A DNA stretch of 64,000 nucleotides from Eunapius fragilis (taxonomy: Eukaryota; Porifera; Demospongiae; Spongillida; Spongillidae), in the NCBI GenBank assembly GCA_963681505.1, contig OY811975.1, forward strand, positions 5,199,490-5,263,489. The letters run 5' to 3'. A model generated the notes under the pieces. It was not told the origin of the DNA, searched no databases, and saw nothing but the letters and a program-made list of their open reading frames with translations. Within the stretch, counting starts at the first letter, position 1. Every line of letters starts with the position of its first letter. Positions 54,045 to 64,000 of the stretch are shown here, piece after piece. A program made the position numbers and the translations under genes.

Positions 54045-54904
54045 CCTTCCTGGTAATTATGCATATCTTTGGTAAAAGGATAGTAATGTCAGAACCAGAG
54101 CTCCCATTAAAGCACACCACTATCAGGATCTGTATGTCAAAACGCACTGGCAGCTCAACAAAAACAGAAAGTGTTGCCATGATAACCATAATCACTTTGA
54201 CGTCCATATAGTTCTGTCCAGGAAGGTAGGTGATGGGTGTACTTAAGAGGTACAGAGGTTATGGTATGGAGGAGGAAGGATTAGAGGCGTGTCCCTGTAC
54301 CCACCGCATCCCCTGCTACCTGTAGAGATTGGACACTGCAGTTTGATGGCCAAACACATTCTCAGCATCCAGTTCCCTTGCCAGGTCATAGTACAAGAGG
54401 TAGTCTATGTATGTGTGGCTCAAAAGGTCATATACAAGGAAAAAGAGCTCAGTGCTGCAATGAAAAAAATTAGTATAAATACTACCACTGTTCACTACTG
54501 TATACTACCATTGTATACTACCACTGTATGCTACTGTATAGTACCACTGCATACTGTTGCATAGTATTGCATACTACTGCATATTACCACTGCATACTAC
54601 TGTATTCTATGGCATATTACCACTGCATGCACTATAGGACTCACATGTTTGGCCACTGGTTCACCAGTGGCTGAATGACTTCAACTGTTACATTGTACCC
54701 TGGGATTGCAGTGTTCCTTGCACTGCAGGCCATACCCACACCAGAGAGGAACACACACATATCCCACCACTGACCTGCCTGCTGGACGTACGGTGTTTAC
54801 ATCACACACAAAGGACAGTAGAGTCTCTTTGTGTTGCTAAGCACCAGAACACTGACAATAGTGGAGTTAGTGTTGGGAAGAACACCACCATCCATGGCAA
54901 CAAC
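54045..54904 (-). CDS. Minus-strand multi-exon gene fragment, function unknown
   Basis: Minus-strand exons with agreeing phases: 54904 to about 54808 (VVAMDGGVLPNTNSTIVSVL), 54699-54645 (YNVTVEVIQPLVNQWPN), 54454-54320 (TELFFLVYDLLSHTYIDYLL then YYDLARELDAENVFGHQTAV) and 54241 to about 54045 (TPITYLPGQNYMDVKVIMVI then MATLSVFVELPVRFDIQILI). Together they read as beta-rich, Asn-glycosylatable extracellular sequence. The first exon has a cadherin-like AMDGG...VLV feel, but the rest does not confirm it. The gene is tail to tail with the Death-domain exon. Further exons must lie upstream beyond the long (AC)n tract. The last exon is copied at 16.9-17.3 kb. Confidence 0.45.
54478..54635. repeat. 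Short tandem repeat, TACCACTGTATACTACTG type
   Basis: Degenerate units of about 10-20 bases (TACTACTGTATA, TACCACTGCATA) fill the intron between two minus-strand exons. Confidence 0.7.
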
Positions 54905-54926
54905 CTGAAGGGTACCATTGTTAATG

Positions 54927-55060
<134 letters not shown>

Positions 55061-55068
55061 TCATACAC

Positions 55069-55356
55069 TCACAAGCACACAACAGCCAGTTGCCAACGAA
55101 TGGAACAGCAAAGCTCTACATTCGTTTTGACTAGGATCAGGTTTAACCTGCCATAGAGAGTAGAAGTGGCCTGGGACTTGCAACAATTCGATCTGATTGC
55201 AAGACACGCAGAAAGTCGAGAAAAGTTGGTCTGTGCTTCAGGCCCCCAATAACCATAAACTTTGACTACCAAAGGGGCACACTCACCCATCCAAGCTCCA
55301 TTTTGCATCATTGCTGGCATGCTTTCTGTTTTCAGCCACGTGAACTGTTGACCCAC
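55069..55356 (-). pseudogene. Non-LTR retrotransposon protein, C-terminal fragment
   Basis: Minus strand reads PLVVKVYGYWGPEAQTNFSR then STLYGRLNLILVKTNVELCC, the same C-terminal module as at 31786-32060. Open throughout but truncated at both ends. Confidence 0.55.
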
Positions 55357-55399
55357 TTGTCACACTTGCTTCATGTAGAGTATTTGGAGTAAGCAGCAA

Positions 55400-56440
55400 T
55401 GTGACAGTTACATGTATGTCAAAGGCTGCAGGTTTCCCTGCACCCAAAAAGGAACAAGCACGTTGGCCAGCCTTGTATGTTGGACATCATGTCCCAAACC
55501 ACTTCCCACTTCATTTTGGCTACAAATACAAGCTTGCATACAAGATTTAAGAAAAGCATCCCGAAGCCTATTGTGGCGAGAGACCTCATCATCATTTTAC
55601 CAACAAGTTTGTGCATGATGGCCCAAGGGATCTAGTGACTAAGACGAGGGCATTTCTCCCCACTGAATAGGTCAATCCCAAGCAACCATTTTATTGCTGT
55701 TTAGAACTCTGCAGATATAAGCCCAATAATTAGAAGTGCAGAGAGCTGGGTTGGGTGTGCATCTCCTTGGCCGTAAAGACCTATGGTTGTTGGGGTGAAG
55801 TATCGCAGTGCTTGAGTTTCCTGTCTGGCTCTGCAGCTGCAGTGCAGCAAGTCAAAGGCCGTCACAAACGTCTACCACAGGCTAAACCTTAAAACCTCAC
55901 TTAGTTCGATGCAATGCTGGAGCCTTGCTCTCCCGGCCAAGGTTTAGCATGCAAGCGCAAAGGACATGGGCTGAAAGTTGCTTTAGCAGTGTGAATTGGT
56001 ATGTGGGTGTGGGTTTTATAGTGTTTATGGCATGTTTGTTTTTAGACATTGTCCATATTTGCGCATTACCTTACAACTGAAAGTGTTCAGCATTATTATT
56101 AATAATAATACTGATAAAAATACACGAGAAACATTGATTGGCAAAGGTCTTGCACTCTTTGCTAATGATGTATGTCCCTGATTTGCTGAATGTACATTGG
56201 TTGACACTTGTGATAAAGTTTGGCAGAAGCCCAACATAGTTATGCCATGGAGGCTATGGGCTTTGTTGCCTTTCCCTTCATTTATCTGCTGCTTATATAG
56301 CTTGTGTAATTGCATCCGATTGTTGCTCTCCACAAAGCACGGATATATTTATATCACATTCTATTGACTTGTTCAATGGATCTAATCTACTACTGATGCT
56401 CTCACTATTACCACAGCCTTAACTTCTAAACTAATTCAAA
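55400..56440. other. Mixed remnant region
   Basis: A + strand stretch at about 55725-55900 (ELGWVCISLAVKTYGCWGE) is another fragment of the same non-LTR C-terminal module, with stops. The remainder holds short open frames without recognised features. Confidence 0.4.
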
Positions 56441-56494
56441 ATGTGTTATCTGCTAAACTGGAGGATCAGCAATTTGCCAACTTATTTGCTAATG

Positions 56495-57150
56495 CTTCGT
56501 AGGGTTGTTTGCTTTCAATTTCTTTGCCTCACTCATCAGCTTGGCTATCTTTTACACCTTTGCCAAGGCTTAACCTTCATCTTGATCCCTCTGAGTCTCA
56601 AGTGGTGGTTTGGTCTCCCTGTGAGTCAAGGTCAGCTTTATCCCCAATTAATGCATGTCCCAATCATTGGATCACTGCTATGACTTATAAATATGGCTCC
56701 AACATGGTTTCCTGCCACAACAGAATCCGAGATACCCTTTTTGTGTTTTTTCATTGCGCATACTTGGGTGCACAGCTAGAAGTCGGAAATAGCCTGGGCC
56801 ATGAAGCATGACAAACACTTCCTGCCGATATCCTCATTTCTAACTGGGAGTTGGGCAAGTCTGCAGACATTGATCTTTGCATCACATCCCCACTTAATTC
56901 TGTAACCATTGAAATAGCGTGTGTGATGCCAGGCTCAGCAGCAATGCAGGCAGAAAAGAGGAAGCACCACAATAATGATGCAAATGTGGAGAGTTAGGTT
57001 GGGTTTGCATCCTTCTGGTGGTAGAGTACTTTGGATGCTGGGGACCTGAAGCTAAGTGTAGTCTCTCGACTTGCAGGTAGACTAGCCTATAAAAAGCTAA
57101 TGGAGACACTTCTTTTATCTTGGCTTGCACCCCAGCATTTTTGGAGGACA
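56495..57150 (+). pseudogene. Non-LTR retrotransposon protein, C-terminal half
   Basis: The longest copy: LPHSSAWLSFTPLPRLNLHL, VSCHNRIRDTLFVFFHCAYL, LPADILISNWELGKSADIDL and CITSPLNSVTIEIACVMPG, then AAMQAEKRKHHNNDANVES. Order and motifs (an H-N-RLRD block, PADI-x2-W, D-x-TSPL, AA-x2-A-x2-RKH) match the family C-terminus. Stops occur near 56811 and 56996. The RT domain itself is absent. Confidence 0.6.
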
Positions 57151-57196
57151 TTACTGCAGCCCCATCATAGGCTTGGCCTCGGCTGTTTGATGGATT

Positions 57197-57605
<409 letters not shown>

Positions 57606-57722
57606 CTGCTCAGGGCTTACTACCTATAACTGTGGCTGTACATATGGCTCTTTCGAGGTGAATGAAGTCAACAGGGCATTATTTTATGTGAGAATTGTTT
57701 GGTGTTGACAAGTTCACAAACC

Positions 57723-57971
57723 TCACACATACAAAGAGTATTCCTGGTTTGAAAGCCTGACTGTGCATTCATCAGCTATAATAGTGAAATGTAAGTTCTG
57801 ACTTCCGTTTAATTTTTCCCTTATTTTCATTGCACATATGTGAATGATATCATTTTGTATAGTTTTACTTGTGCGTTTGGCATTTCGTTTTGCACTGCTC
57901 AGATGTTTTTGAAGAGTATTATTCTCTTTTGCCATTAACTGCAGGGTTGCTATGAAATTTCCTCGGTTCAT
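57723..57971 (-). pseudogene. hAT transposase fragment (DUF4371 type)
   Basis: Minus strand reads NRGNFIATLQLMAKENNTLQ, then RTSKTIQNDIIHICAMKIRE and LHFTIIADECTVRLSNQEYS. The RGNF...TSKTIQN-I...ADE-x-T...NQE pattern is the conserved core of DUF4371 hAT transposases, including the acidic ADE-x-T catalytic region. Only about 83 residues remain before a stop. Confidence 0.65.
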
Positions 57972-58015
57972 ATATCTTCATTAGTAAAATCAACTTTGTT
58001 ATTTCTATGTCCTCA

Positions 58016-58342
58016 GAATGGTCTGTGTGCCTTTCCGCCATTTCGATTTCTCTATTAATGGCACTCTTGTTTGTCCATTTTATTGCCATTCTTTGATCTT
58101 TCGTTTAATGACATAATCACATTTTGCCAGACATTCGCCTCAATTTCGATGGCAGCTTGGATTGAGAAGTAGAGAATTTGAACTATTGCGTAAAATTGGT
58201 TCAATTGTTAGTTTTGTCAAATATAAATATTTTTTTAATCGAACATTTGAAAATTTGGTATGGAACCGAAGTGTGTCCGGAATGGAATCGGGCTTTCCAA
58301 TAACTACGAAGCCACACCTATATCCCGGTTGCCGTTCTATAG
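58016..58342 (+). repeat. Direct repeat unit, copy 1
   Basis: From GGTCTGTGTGCCTTTCCGCC to ATATCCCGGTTGCCGTTCTA; repeated at 58590-58918 with few differences and inverted at 63770-64000. Between the copies is a TTCGAATTCGAA-rich stretch (58350-58500). Confidence 0.75.
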
Positions 58343-59123
58343 CTAGGGCTCCTCACGAATCGAATGCTATTTGATTCGATTCGACGAATTTCGAATTCGA
58401 ACATGTCGCGTTTAGTCTCTCTCGAACTTACGTACGAATACGAACCTAGGGTCAAGTTCGATTCGAATTTGCACGCGTTTTAATCAAATAATCGAACACG
58501 CTATTAAGAACCACATTGTTTCAATAAAGAGAGGTCTTGACTAACAAAAAGCCTAACCAGTGCCTCTGAATAACGTTCATTGCAATACGTAGGCCGGTCT
58601 GTGTGCCTTTCCGCCATTTCGATTTCTCTATTAATGGCACACTTGTTTGTCCATTTTATTGCCATTTTTCGATCTTTCGTTTAATGACATAATCACAATT
58701 TGCCAGACATTCGCCTCAATTTCGATGGCAGCTTGGATTGGAAAGTCGAGAATTTGAACGATTGCGTAAAATTGGTTCAATTATTGGTTTTGTCAAGTAT
58801 AAATATGTTTTTAATCGAACATTTGAAATTTTGGTATGGAATCGAAGTGTGTCCGGAATGGAATCGGGCTTTCTAATAACTACGAAGCCACACCTATATC
58901 CCGGTTGCCGTTCTATAGCCTAGCTGCATATTTACTGTGGGTTCTAGCACCGCGAGACTATACGGGTGAGAAACTATACAGCCTGAATTATTCTTCCTTT
59001 AGCATGTCGGCGGCCCCACATTTCGTATGGGCGAGCTTGGCCGATGAACTTGACCTTCCTCCGGCCTCATAAACAACTTATAGCACAGACGCGCGCGCGC
59101 ACGCATGCACACCCATACCCACC

Positions 59124-59240
<117 letters not shown>

Positions 59241-59417
59241 ACGCAGACGCACGCACGTACACACTCCAACTGCGCGTGGATCTTCAAGTGTCGTGAAACA
59301 ATTAACAAGATTCCGATCGGCCCGCAGCTTCTATTTAGCAAACGCGCGTATTAGGATAGAGCCAGCGAATACCTATACAACGTAATAACTCTTCATGAAT
59401 ACAGATTTCAGTTGTTA

Positions 59418-59960
59418 TGCACCTATCAATGGTAACTGCAACCCCCCCCCATCCGGGACATATAGGGGATTAGTGGGGGATTTGACCGGCTAATCAGATT
59501 ATTGCGGCGCATTTGACCGTACACGGGGATTTGACCTCGACCGCGAAAATGAATATTAATCGTATAACAGCTTGTGACCTCCCCCTATCGGCGTGTTTTG
59601 CAGCTCAAAACTTGTGACGACCTTGGCACATTCACGGTACGTACGCAACATCATACCTAGCCTGTACCTCACCGGATACAAGAACATGCGCTTTACCAAA
59701 CTACTAGTACAATTATAACTACAACTCTTATAGCGGCACAATATCAGCTGTATACCTACAAAGGCTAACGCGCGTTCGTTTTGAATAGCAGGAACGAAAC
59801 CGTAGGTTATAAAAGGTATCAAACAAGTAACGGGACTGGGTCGAGGAGGGGTCATTTGACCAGTTATTAGTCCCCAACAGTGGGGCATTTGATTTAATAA
59901 ATGTCAAATCCCCCTATGTCCCGGATGGGGGGGGGGTTGCAGTTACCATTGATAGGTGCA
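59418..59960. mobile_element. Harbinger-like MITE with TTA target duplication
   Basis: Ends TGCACCTATCAATGGTAACT and the exact complement, about 45-base inverted repeats, flanked by TTA on both sides (59415-59417 and 59961-59963). A 3-base TTA/TAA target is the PIF/Harbinger signature. The opposite arm of the foldback at about 63130-63160 keeps the uninterrupted site. The interior has no transposase. Confidence 0.75.
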
Positions 59961-60899
59961 TTAGATAAAGTTTGATTTATTACCGTTAGCGCACGACACC
60001 CAGTAAACAGGCACATCCCTTCTGCTTATGTAATGATAGCGATACCATTATTTGAGATGTCGACGTCGTGAAATTAACGGTTAGCAGACAGTATATGTGG
60101 CCTCTATAAATTTTAGTATATATATCCCTACGACGAATATATCATTAGTGAAACTGCATACGCTTAGAAAGCTAAGACAGCAAGACTCGTTACCCTCATT
60201 CGATCGGACATAAATTATACTTCGTAGTATGACCATTACTTATTTGTCTAGCTTGCATTGGTTTAAGTATATCATTAATGGTAGCAATGGATATGTTATA
60301 TGAAAAAGGTACTATGCACCCCTTGTTGTTATATATCTATAGTGACGTTACACAGGTATCATGCACCACTATTATAATAAACATAACAAAAGAGGGTGCA
60401 TAGTAAATGAAAGCAGACGACTCGCAAGATATTGCTTTGAATGTGCAGAGCGTGGCATTTAAATTTCGTGGAAGCGCATGAAAGAAAGAAGGGGACGGCG
60501 TGACAAGAACGGCGATCCAGAAAGCAAGAGGTCTTACAGAAAGGCCCGGTGCCTTCAATCTTTCGTAAGTTACTAGTAACTAGTTAGGGGTCTTGGTGGA
60601 TGAATCAATTATCAAACTTGATAGACTATTGCAATGCATGTATTATACCAATACATGGTTGGCCAATATACTGGCCAAGCAAGATAATTTTGTATTAGCT
60701 TCAGTTTTATTTTATGCAGACAAGCCACATGATGTTTGTGAGAGTAATTTCAGATTGGTGAGTACTATACCTTATACACATATATTACCAATGGGTTGTT
60801 TCTCAGTGGTAAGGGCTACAAAACAATAGGCATTCCTATCAAGGAATAGCACTGGCATCAAACCAGTGCCAAAAGGTAACAAGCTGGGATAGACCTGAG

Positions 60900-61065
60900 T
60901 CATGGTAGAGAGGGACACGAGAGAGAGGGAGGAAAGAGAGAGAGAGGGAGGGAGGGTGAGATGGAGGGAGGGAGTGAGAGAGGGAGGGAGAGAGGGAGAA
61001 AGAGAGAAAGGGAGAGAGAGGGAGAGAGGGGAAAGAGAGTGAGAGAGGGGGGGGTGAGAAGGGAG
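60900..61065. repeat. Purine-rich GAGA tract
   Basis: Degenerate GAGAGGGAG repeats in the centre of the foldback; no coding meaning. Confidence 0.85.
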
Positions 61066-61454
61066 TGACAGGATCCATTTTTGTCATTGCAAACCCATCC
61101 ATTAGACCACCACAACCCTAACCAGTGGCCATGCAGGGATTTAACCCATTGTTCATTTGTATGCGTTATGGTACCCAGCTCTCCATAGACACCCAGTAGA
61201 ATGCATGTTTTATACATGCTGTGGGAAATCAAATTTTTCATGTTCGAACAGTGTGGACAATGACCACTTTTTGAAGGCTTATACGATACTAGGTTATAGA
61301 ACGTTAACGTGGTTGATCAGATACACTAAATACTGTACCTTTGAAGCAAAAACATGCACGGGATTACGAATCAGTTGTTAAGATTAATTTGCACATAACA
61401 TACATGTAGAATAATATTATGCCACAAGCTATCTCATTTTCGGTTTTGAAGCAG

Positions 61455-61665
61455 CATTTAATATATGATGCAAAATGTGGAAAGTTAGGTTGGGTTTGCA
61501 TCCCTTTGGTGGTAGAGCTGGGAACCTGAAGCTCAGCATAGACTCTCTAGACTTGCAGGTAGACTAGCCAATTGACTAGACAGCCTAAGTCCATCACAAC
61601 AAACCAGATCTATGATAGATTGAACTTGACCCTGATCAGAGCCAACTCCAGGGCCATTGTATGAC
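61455..61665 (+). pseudogene. Non-LTR retrotransposon C-terminal fragment
   Basis: + strand reads KLGWVCIPLVVEL, then after stops DRLNLTLIRANSRAIV, the same C-terminal module as the other copies, internally shortened. Confidence 0.5.
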
Positions 61666-61839
61666 CTTGTTGTGTGTATGTATTTCATGTTTTAATAATA
61701 AAAATAAGATGAACTATGAGTTAATGTAAATCTCTTTTGCCATTTTATATGAAAGAAGAATAAATGTGACTATCACAATATACTTTCTAAGGCAGTAGGT
61801 CGCATACAAGGCTTGAAACCTGTTGTGCCTGAGCTCCGG

Positions 61840-61960
61840 TTAACTGATCGAGAGAATTAAACAGTCGCCTAAACCGGTTCTATTTAGCTAAACAACCGCT
61901 TCAATCGGTTGTTAAAATTTTAAGCAATCAATTCTTAAAATTTTTTTTTAATTTAATGAC
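61840..61960. repeat. Short hairpins
   Basis: AACAACCGCTTCAATCGGTT GTT forms a small stem-loop (61891-61913), and TTAAAATTTTAAGCAATCAA with TTCTTAAAATTTTT another. No wider context recognised. Confidence 0.4.
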
Positions 61961-61969
61961 CTAGCTCTT

Positions 61970-62480
61970 ACAGCCGGTCAGGTTTCAAGCTTAGTCGCAT
62001 GTTGCATGTGCATTGTCATGTGTGACATGCTTTGTACATGGTTCTGTGTAGTAACGTAGGGTTGAAAGTTGGATAATTATGCACACACACTCACCCCCAA
62101 ACGAGGATCACTGACAGGCATAGATTTCAAGATTTCATGTAATTACTATGTTAAATTTTATACGTGGGGTCGAGGCAGCGAATAGGGACCTATAGCATAT
62201 ATTATTTCAAGCTTTCAAATTATTTCATATTCAAAGAGACACCTATATCCTCTACAAATTCTTTTTTACGCACTGGAAATTAGTCTGTCCATCATGGAGT
62301 TACAGGGTTCTGAATTTTTAATTGCGCGTACATTATAATTGCACCCGTGGACTTGATGCTCGACTCCTTCCAGGAAACTTTTATAACATGTCCATTTTCG
62401 CTGCCTCAACCTCATACATTGTTCCACTCATTTTTAAAATGTATGCAGCAGTATGTGGGAGCGCAGCATACCTACCTTTA
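61970..62480. other. Centre of the foldback, no gene seen
   Basis: AT-rich with no recognisable motif. Confidence 0.35.
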
Positions 62481-63289
62481 TTGTGTTAAGTGACCACTAG
62501 ATTCTGTTCTACCACAGACCCCTAGATAGTAACTTGCGAAAGATTGAAGGCACCGGGCCATTATAAGACTTCTTGCTTTCTGGATCGTTTGCGAAACCGT
62601 TCTTGTCACGCCGTCCCCTTCTTTCTTTCATGCGCTTCCACGAAATTAAAACGCCACACTCTGCACATTCAAAGCAATATCTTGCGACTCGTCTGCATGC
62701 TTCATTTACTATGCACCCTCTTTTGTTATAATAGTGGTGCATGATACCTGTGTACGTCACTATAGATATATAACAACAAGGGGTGCATAATACCTTTTGC
62801 ATATGACATATCCTTTGCTACTGTTACTGATGTACTTAAAACAAGCTAGAAAAATATATAAAAGTTATAATACGAAATATATATACTATATGTCCGATCG
62901 AATGAGGGTAACGAGTACGCATTAATATTTGCTGTCTTAGCTTTCTAAGCGTATGCAGTTTCCCTAATGATATATTCGCCGTCGGAATATATATCCTTAC
63001 TAAAATTCATAGAGGCCACATATGCTATCTGCTAACCGTTAATTACTTCGACATCTCAAATAATGGTATCGCTATCATTACATAAGCAGAAGGGATGTGC
63101 CTGTTTACTGTGTGTCGTGCGCTAACGGTAATAAATTAAGCTTTACCTAACAACTGAAATCTGTATTCATGAAGAGTTATTACGTTGTATAGGTATTCGT
63201 TGGCTCTATCCTAATACGCGCGTTTGCTCAATAGAAGCCGCGGTTCGATCGGTATTTGTTAATCGTATTCACGACACATAAAGATCCAC

Positions 63290-63540
63290 GCCAGTTGGAG
63301 TGTGTGTGCGTGGAGACTTCTTATGCCTCCAGTTGTGTTCTCTGCCCTGATAGTGCCCTTGACCCTCTTGGCCATCATGCTGCAACTTGCAAACGTGGCG
63401 GTGATGCTGTCCTCAGGCACAACAAATTAAGGGACATTCTGGTTGAATCATTCCATCAGGCCCACATTCATGTTCAAGTTGAGGCTGGTTCTGGTCTTAG
63501 CCACGATCATTCCAATTCTCGGCCTGCAGACATCGTCTGC
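63290..63540 (+). pseudogene. Non-LTR retrotransposon fragment inserted in the right arm
   Basis: + strand reads CVLCPDSALDPLGHHAATCK, then RGGDAVLRHNKLRDILVESF and GLSHDHSNSRPADIVC: the family zinc-finger-like C-x2-C...GHH...C block followed by RHNKLRD and RPADI. It sits in the TG-rich stretch of the right arm and has no counterpart in the left arm. Confidence 0.65.
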
Positions 63541-64000
63541 TTGCATGTGTGTATGCGTGCGGTGTGTGTGTGTGCGTGTGTGTATGCGTGCGCGCGCGCG
63601 TCTCTGCTCTAAGTTTTTATGAGGCCGAGGGAAGGTAAAGTTCATTGGCCAAGCTCACCCATACGAAATGTGGGTGCCGCAGACATGCGTGTCTGTAACT
63701 AGATGAAGAATAATTCTGGCTCTATAGTTCTCACTCGCGTGTAGTCTTGCGGAGCGCTAGCTAGCCCGGAACCCGCCGTAAATATGCAGCTATAGAACGA
63801 CAACCGGGATATAGGCGTGGCTTCGTAGTTATTATCAAGCCCGATTCCATTCCGGACACACTTCGGTTCCATACCAAATTATCAAATTTTCGATTTTAAA
63901 AAGTATTTAAATTTGACATAACCAATAATTGAACCAATTTGACGCAATCGTTCAAATTCTCGACTTCTCAATCCAAGCTGCCATCGAAATTGAGGCGATT

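Overview
The window is nuclear DNA of an animal, most likely a marine invertebrate and probably a demosponge. This is an inference from four things: spliced genes with GT-AG introns, some only about 50 bases long; a gene joining Kelch repeats to a Roc-COR GTPase and a Death domain; kinesin and TRAF families; and a dense mix of Ty3/gypsy, non-LTR, hAT, pogo/Tigger-like, Harbinger-like and foldback elements. There are no bacterial operons, no CRISPR array and no RNA gene that I can support.

Layout. 0-13 kb is repeat-rich: a hAT-like MITE, minisatellites, ends of an element starting CACAGCAAAAAA, foldback MITEs, two elements with 7-base target duplications, and a decayed + strand gypsy pol (11.0-12.4 kb). 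13.3-17.4 kb is a broken copy of the Kelch-Roc-COR-Death gene and its downstream flank. 17.7-20.6 kb holds kinesin-14 motor exons (+), and 21.0-22.3 kb a TRAF-like gene (-), tail to tail with the kinesin; both are disrupted by indels. 22.6-27.3 kb holds nested hAT-like elements and very short palindromes. 27.8-31.2 kb is a decayed minus-strand gypsy element. 32-33 kb carries a foldback MITE and a dispersed repeat. 33.1-39.6 kb is a pogo/Tigger-like transposon with about 1.2 kb inverted arms, split by a 2.8 kb element with CAC ends. 40.3-41.3 kb is a rearranged gypsy gag and LTR.

41.6-53.7 kb is the main intact gene: seven exons on + whose splice phases all agree, 3261 coding bases (1086 residues). 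Its 7.4 kb first intron holds another minus-strand gypsy element and an inverted signal-peptide exon duplication. A minus-strand gene of unknown function follows at 54.0-54.9 kb, tail to tail. From 55 kb to the end there are non-LTR retrotransposon fragments, long (AC)n and (AG)n tracts, a hAT (DUF4371-type) fragment and a large foldback structure that runs off the window.

Functionally, the Kelch-Roc-COR-Death protein would be an intracellular scaffold or innate-type signalling protein. The decayed TRAF-like gene belongs to the same broad signalling world, but nothing here shows they act together. Most of the rest is transposon biology, and several insertions can be read precisely from target duplications or from an empty site in a paired arm.
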